A stretch of DNA of 9,443 nucleotides from Flavisolibacter sp. (lineage in GTDB: Bacteria; Bacteroidota; Bacteroidia; Chitinophagales; Chitinophagaceae): positions 1 through 9,443 of the forward strand of contig JACDAZ010000124.1 of assembly GCA_013695175.1 (NCBI GenBank). Direction: 5' to 3'. The notes under the pieces were generated by a model. The model ran no database searches and was not told the origin of the DNA. It worked only from the letters and a program-made list of their open reading frames with translations. Below are positions 6,982 to 9,443 of this stretch, piece after piece (within the stretch, counting starts at the first letter, position 1; the number at the start of each line of letters is the position of its first letter). The translations under genes were made by a program, and so were the position numbers.

Positions 6982-9147
6982 CTAACTTTTTTTTCTAAAA
7001 ATATTTTTGATATAATTCCCTGCTTTATTCACTACACCTCCTTTTCCTGCAATTGTCTCAATTAGCTCACCATCTACATGTTGAACATCATGCATTTGAA
7101 TTCCAATTTCTAGTTGCTTTGGAAAAAGAAGAATGAAACTGTTGTTCTTAAAATAATTGGTTAAGTAATATGATAGCTTATCCAGGTATGGTGAGAAAGA
7201 AACTTGTCCTTTACGAGATGATATAATTACAAATAAATCATCTGGTTTTAACTCTCCGCTGAGTACCAGAAAATCATCCCAGTTTCTGAAAGGTATAAAT
7301 TCTGATTTCACTGAATTTTTAGTAGCCTCATGCAGCTCCTTTAGTTCATGTATTGTTTCATTGTTAGCAAAGAACTTTACAGAAATACCAGATTCCTTTG
7401 CAATTGTATATAATTTTCTAAACCAGTGCACAAAGCCTGGTTCCATTTCTGCTTTTGGTGTTACCGCTATCACCATCCGTTTTAATGTATTAAAAGGCTG
7501 TACCGATTTGTAAATGAAAATGGTTTCAGGTGTGCTTCTTAAAATCCTTTCTGCTGTTGGACCTAATAAATCCTGCTGATCAGAACTGGAATGAAGTCCA
7601 ATGATAATATCTGTAATATTTTGTTCTTTAATCGTATAAATTATCCCATTTGATATATTCATATCAAACCTTGTTAATGGAATAACTGTATTATTAGTAG
7701 CAACAGCATGCTTAACTGCTTTATCAATCATCTTTTTTCCTGAGGATACAGATCTGCCATCGGCACTTTCATCGCTAACAACGTGCAAAGCATACACTGG
7801 TATAGTACTTTCTTTTGGTTTAAGCATCAATCCAAAATCTACTAATTCTGTTATGGTTTCAGGATAAGCCAAGGAAATCAATATCTTATCATCACCATTT
7901 TTTTCTTCTAAGTCTTTTGCCTCTTCTTTAAGTGCTAGTTTTCTTGAAGCTTTTTCAACTACAAATGAGCTGATAGTGCAGGTTACCAGTATCATCAAAA
8001 TGGTTCCGTTTAATACATCCTCTGTTAATAAACGAATAGGTTCACCTGTAGCTGTTTCATCAAGTATAATATTATAACCTACTAATACTACTGCTAGTGT
8101 TGCTCCCACTCTGGCATTGCTTAATCCAAAAATCATCTGTCTTTCAAGAGCTGCTAAACCAAATGTTTTTTGTGTAAGCCATGCAGCAACAAATTTTGAA
8201 ATGACTGCCAAAACAATCATTACACCAGCGAGTTCTAATGCACCCCATCCTTTGAAAAGCACGCTAAAATCTACCAACATTCCTACACTTATCAGAAAGA
8301 AAGGAATAAAAAATGCATTACCAACAAATTCAATCCTGTTCATTAAAACAGATGAATGTGGTATAAAAGGATTAAGGACCAATCCGGAAATGAAAGCTCC
8401 TATAATAGCTTCCAGTCCTGCCACTTCTGCCAGGAAAGCACCTAAAAACACCATGGCTAAAACAAAAATGTATTGTGAGATGCTGTCATTAAACGTTTTA
8501 AAAAACCATCTTGCTATCAGGGGAAAAACAAAAAATATAATAGCACCACATAATATGGACGATACAACCAGCCTTATCCAAAAAGAAGTTTCTATTTCAC
8601 CCTGCGTAGTACCTGTTACCGCAGCTAATACTAAAAGAGCAAGAATATCTGTAATAATGGTTCCGCCAATAGTTAAGGTCACTGCCCTGGTACGCGATAA
8701 TCCAAATTTACTGGCAATAGGGTATGCAAGCAAAGTATGCGAAGCAAACATACTGGCAATAAGTAATGATGCTTCAATCGAAAAATTAAACAAAAAATAA
8801 ATAGATATCGTTCCTAAGATCATAGGAACTAAAAAAGTAAAAAGTCCAAAAACAAAACTTGTAAATCTATTTTTTCTGAATTCCTCAAGGTCAATTTCCA
8901 GTCCAGCAGTAAACATGATATATAATAAACCCACTGTACCAAATAAAACTATGCTGCTGTCTCTTAATAGTAAGTTGAAACCATAAGGTCCAATGATAAT
9001 ACCTGCAATAATTAATCCTATTATGTGCGGTACCTTTATTTTATCAAAAAGAATAGGTGCAAAAAGTATAATAAACAATACCAGTGAAAAAATGATCACC
9101 GGGTTACTAAGAGGCAATGAAAAATCTAAATCACTTAATAAAATCAT
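6982..9147 (-). CDS. CPA2-family cation:proton antiporter with tandem C-terminal USP-like domains
   Basis: Membrane antiporter of 721 residues. Residues 15-400 form the Na+/H+ exchanger domain (PF00999), with some 12 hydrophobic helices. Recognisable points are KVPHIIGLIIAGIIIGP (38-54), FTAGLEIDLEEF (79-90), GGTIITDILALLVLA (161-175) with Thr166-Asp167 at the ion-binding helix, GLEAIIGAFISGLVLNP (244-260), and Lys318 in the later core helix. After a charged linker (400-420) come two USP-like alpha/beta domains (about 420-547 and 553-676). The first ends with IIIGLHS and LLGPTAERILRST, similar to the USP nucleotide-loop region; the second is more degenerate. Such tails are thought to be regulatory. 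No TrkA-N domain is present, unlike KefB/KefC. The substrate (K+ or Na+) is unknown. The start is 24 bp after the upstream partial gene, suggesting one transcript. Confidence 0.92.
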   Translation of the reverse strand: MILLSDLDFSLPLSNPVIIFSLVLFIILFAPILFDKIKVPHIIGLIIAGIIIGPYGFNLLLRDSSIVLFGTVGLLYIMFTAGLEIDLEEFRKNRFTSFVFGLFTFLVPMILGTISIYFLFNFSIEASLLIASMFASHTLLAYPIASKFGLSRTRAVTLTIGGTIITDILALLVLAAVTGTTQGEIETSFWIRLVVSSILCGAIIFFVFPLIARWFFKTFNDSISQYIFVLAMVFLGAFLAEVAGLEAIIGAFISGLVLNPFIPHSSVLMNRIEFVGNAFFIPFFLISVGMLVDFSVLFKGWGALELAGVMIVLAVISKFVAAWLTQKTFGLAALERQMIFGLSNARVGATLAVVLVGYNIILDETATGEPIRLLTEDVLNGTILMILVTCTISSFVVEKASRKLALKEEAKDLEEKNGDDKILISLAYPETITELVDFGLMLKPKESTIPVYALHVVSDESADGRSVSSGKKMIDKAVKHAVATNNTVIPLTRFDMNISNGIIYTIKEQNITDIIIGLHSSSDQQDLLGPTAERILRSTPETIFIYKSVQPFNTLKRMVIAVTPKAEMEPGFVHWFRKLYTIAKESGISVKFFANNETIHELKELHEATKNSVKSEFIPFRNWDDFLVLSGELKPDDLFVIISSRKGQVSFSPYLDKLSYYLTNYFKNNSFILLFPKQLEIGIQMHDVQHVDGELIETIAGKGGVVNKAGNYIKNIFRKKS

Positions 9148-9171
9148 TTGAATAAATTCTCTGCTGAAAAA

Positions 9172-9443
9172 TTATTGTTTAGTCATATCCATACTGTAAA
9201 TGATCTTACAATCACCCTCTCTTACAATTTCTCTGGTACCTTCCATCCTTGTGTCTGAGGTAAGTCTTAATCTTACCACCATACGAGTTGCCGGTTGAGA
9301 GGGAGAAACTTGTGCATCTTCAATTAACTCAAGTGTATTACCGGTATAAATGCCAGTATATATTCTGACAAGCTGGTTACTTGCCCTTGCCTGTGCTATA
9401 ACTTTATTGGATTCATAATTTATCTGCCATGTTTCATTTCTTA
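9172..9443 (-). CDS. C-terminal part of an unrecognised protein, N-terminus off the window
   Basis: A minus-strand frame open from the window edge to TAA (9172-9174) gives 89 complete residues. The composition is alternating polar and hydrophobic, suggesting beta strands: YESNKVIAQARASNQLVRIY, then LELIEDAQVSP, TRMVVRLRLTSDTRMEGT and KIIYSMDMTKQ at the end. No membrane segment, cysteine cluster or known motif is visible, and I do not recognise the family. It is called coding because the frame is uninterrupted to the edge, has codon use like its neighbours, and ends 24 bp before the antiporter start on the same strand. This tight spacing suggests co-transcription. Whether it is secreted cannot be judged without the N-terminus. 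Confidence 0.7.
   Translation of the reverse strand, partial: RNETWQINYESNKVIAQARASNQLVRIYTGIYTGNTLELIEDAQVSPSQPATRMVVRLRLTSDTRMEGTREIVREGDCKIIYSMDMTKQ

Noticed and set aside
8117..8800. Open plus-strand frame of 227 codons
   Set aside because: It lies wholly antisense within the conserved membrane domain of the CPA2 antiporter; its translation is a lysine/serine-rich shadow without family resemblance.
1..9443. A new defence, secretion or biosynthetic system
   Set aside because: All large ORFs belong to recognisable transport or metabolic families. The only unassigned coding piece is a partial gene at the right edge, too little to support a new system.

Overview
The window is AT-rich chromosomal DNA, most likely from a Bacteroidota bacterium (Chitinophagaceae/Sphingobacteriales-like). 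This rests on protein character, the near absence of Shine-Dalgarno sites, one TAnnTTTG-type promoter element, and an OtsA-OtsB fusion followed directly by a GH15 gene. Taxonomy is an inference; no rRNA or tRNA gene was seen.

Layout from left to right. 1-1038 (minus, cut by the window edge): CPA1-type K+/Na+:H+ antiporter of the NhaP2/CvrA kind. 1174-2193 (plus, divergent): AI-2E-family permease. 2200-2685 (minus, convergent, 6 bp gap): small HPP-family membrane protein. 2792-5023 (plus): bifunctional trehalose-6-phosphate synthase/phosphatase; its start is the ATG at 2792, not the longest-ORF start at 2621. 5010-5679: wreck of a GH15 glycosidase (trehalase/glucoamylase family) that overlaps the otsA-otsB stop by 14 nt. 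5739-6980 (plus): imidazolonepropionase (hutI). 6982-9147 (minus, convergent with a 1 bp gap): CPA2 cation:H+ antiporter with two C-terminal USP-like domains. 9172-9443 (minus, cut by the window edge): C-terminal end of an unrecognised protein, probably co-transcribed with the antiporter.

The most notable region is 5010-5738. An intact-looking GH15 N-terminus (about 80 residues) stops where a tandem array of about 95-97 bp palindromic repeats begins (5251-5486). A second, internal GH15 segment resumes right after the array (about 5493-5657) and crosses a frameshift into a recognisable V-Y-G-Q stretch (5656-5679). The array therefore occupies the place of roughly 200 lost codons, and the remaining C-terminal half of the enzyme is also gone. 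The cell keeps trehalose synthesis here but has lost the linked GH15 hydrolase.

Functionally, two cation/proton antiporters, a trehalose synthesis enzyme and two other membrane permeases suggest an ion and osmotic homeostasis neighbourhood; hutI (histidine catabolism) appears unrelated. I saw no CRISPR, phage, IS transposase or convincing new defence system.
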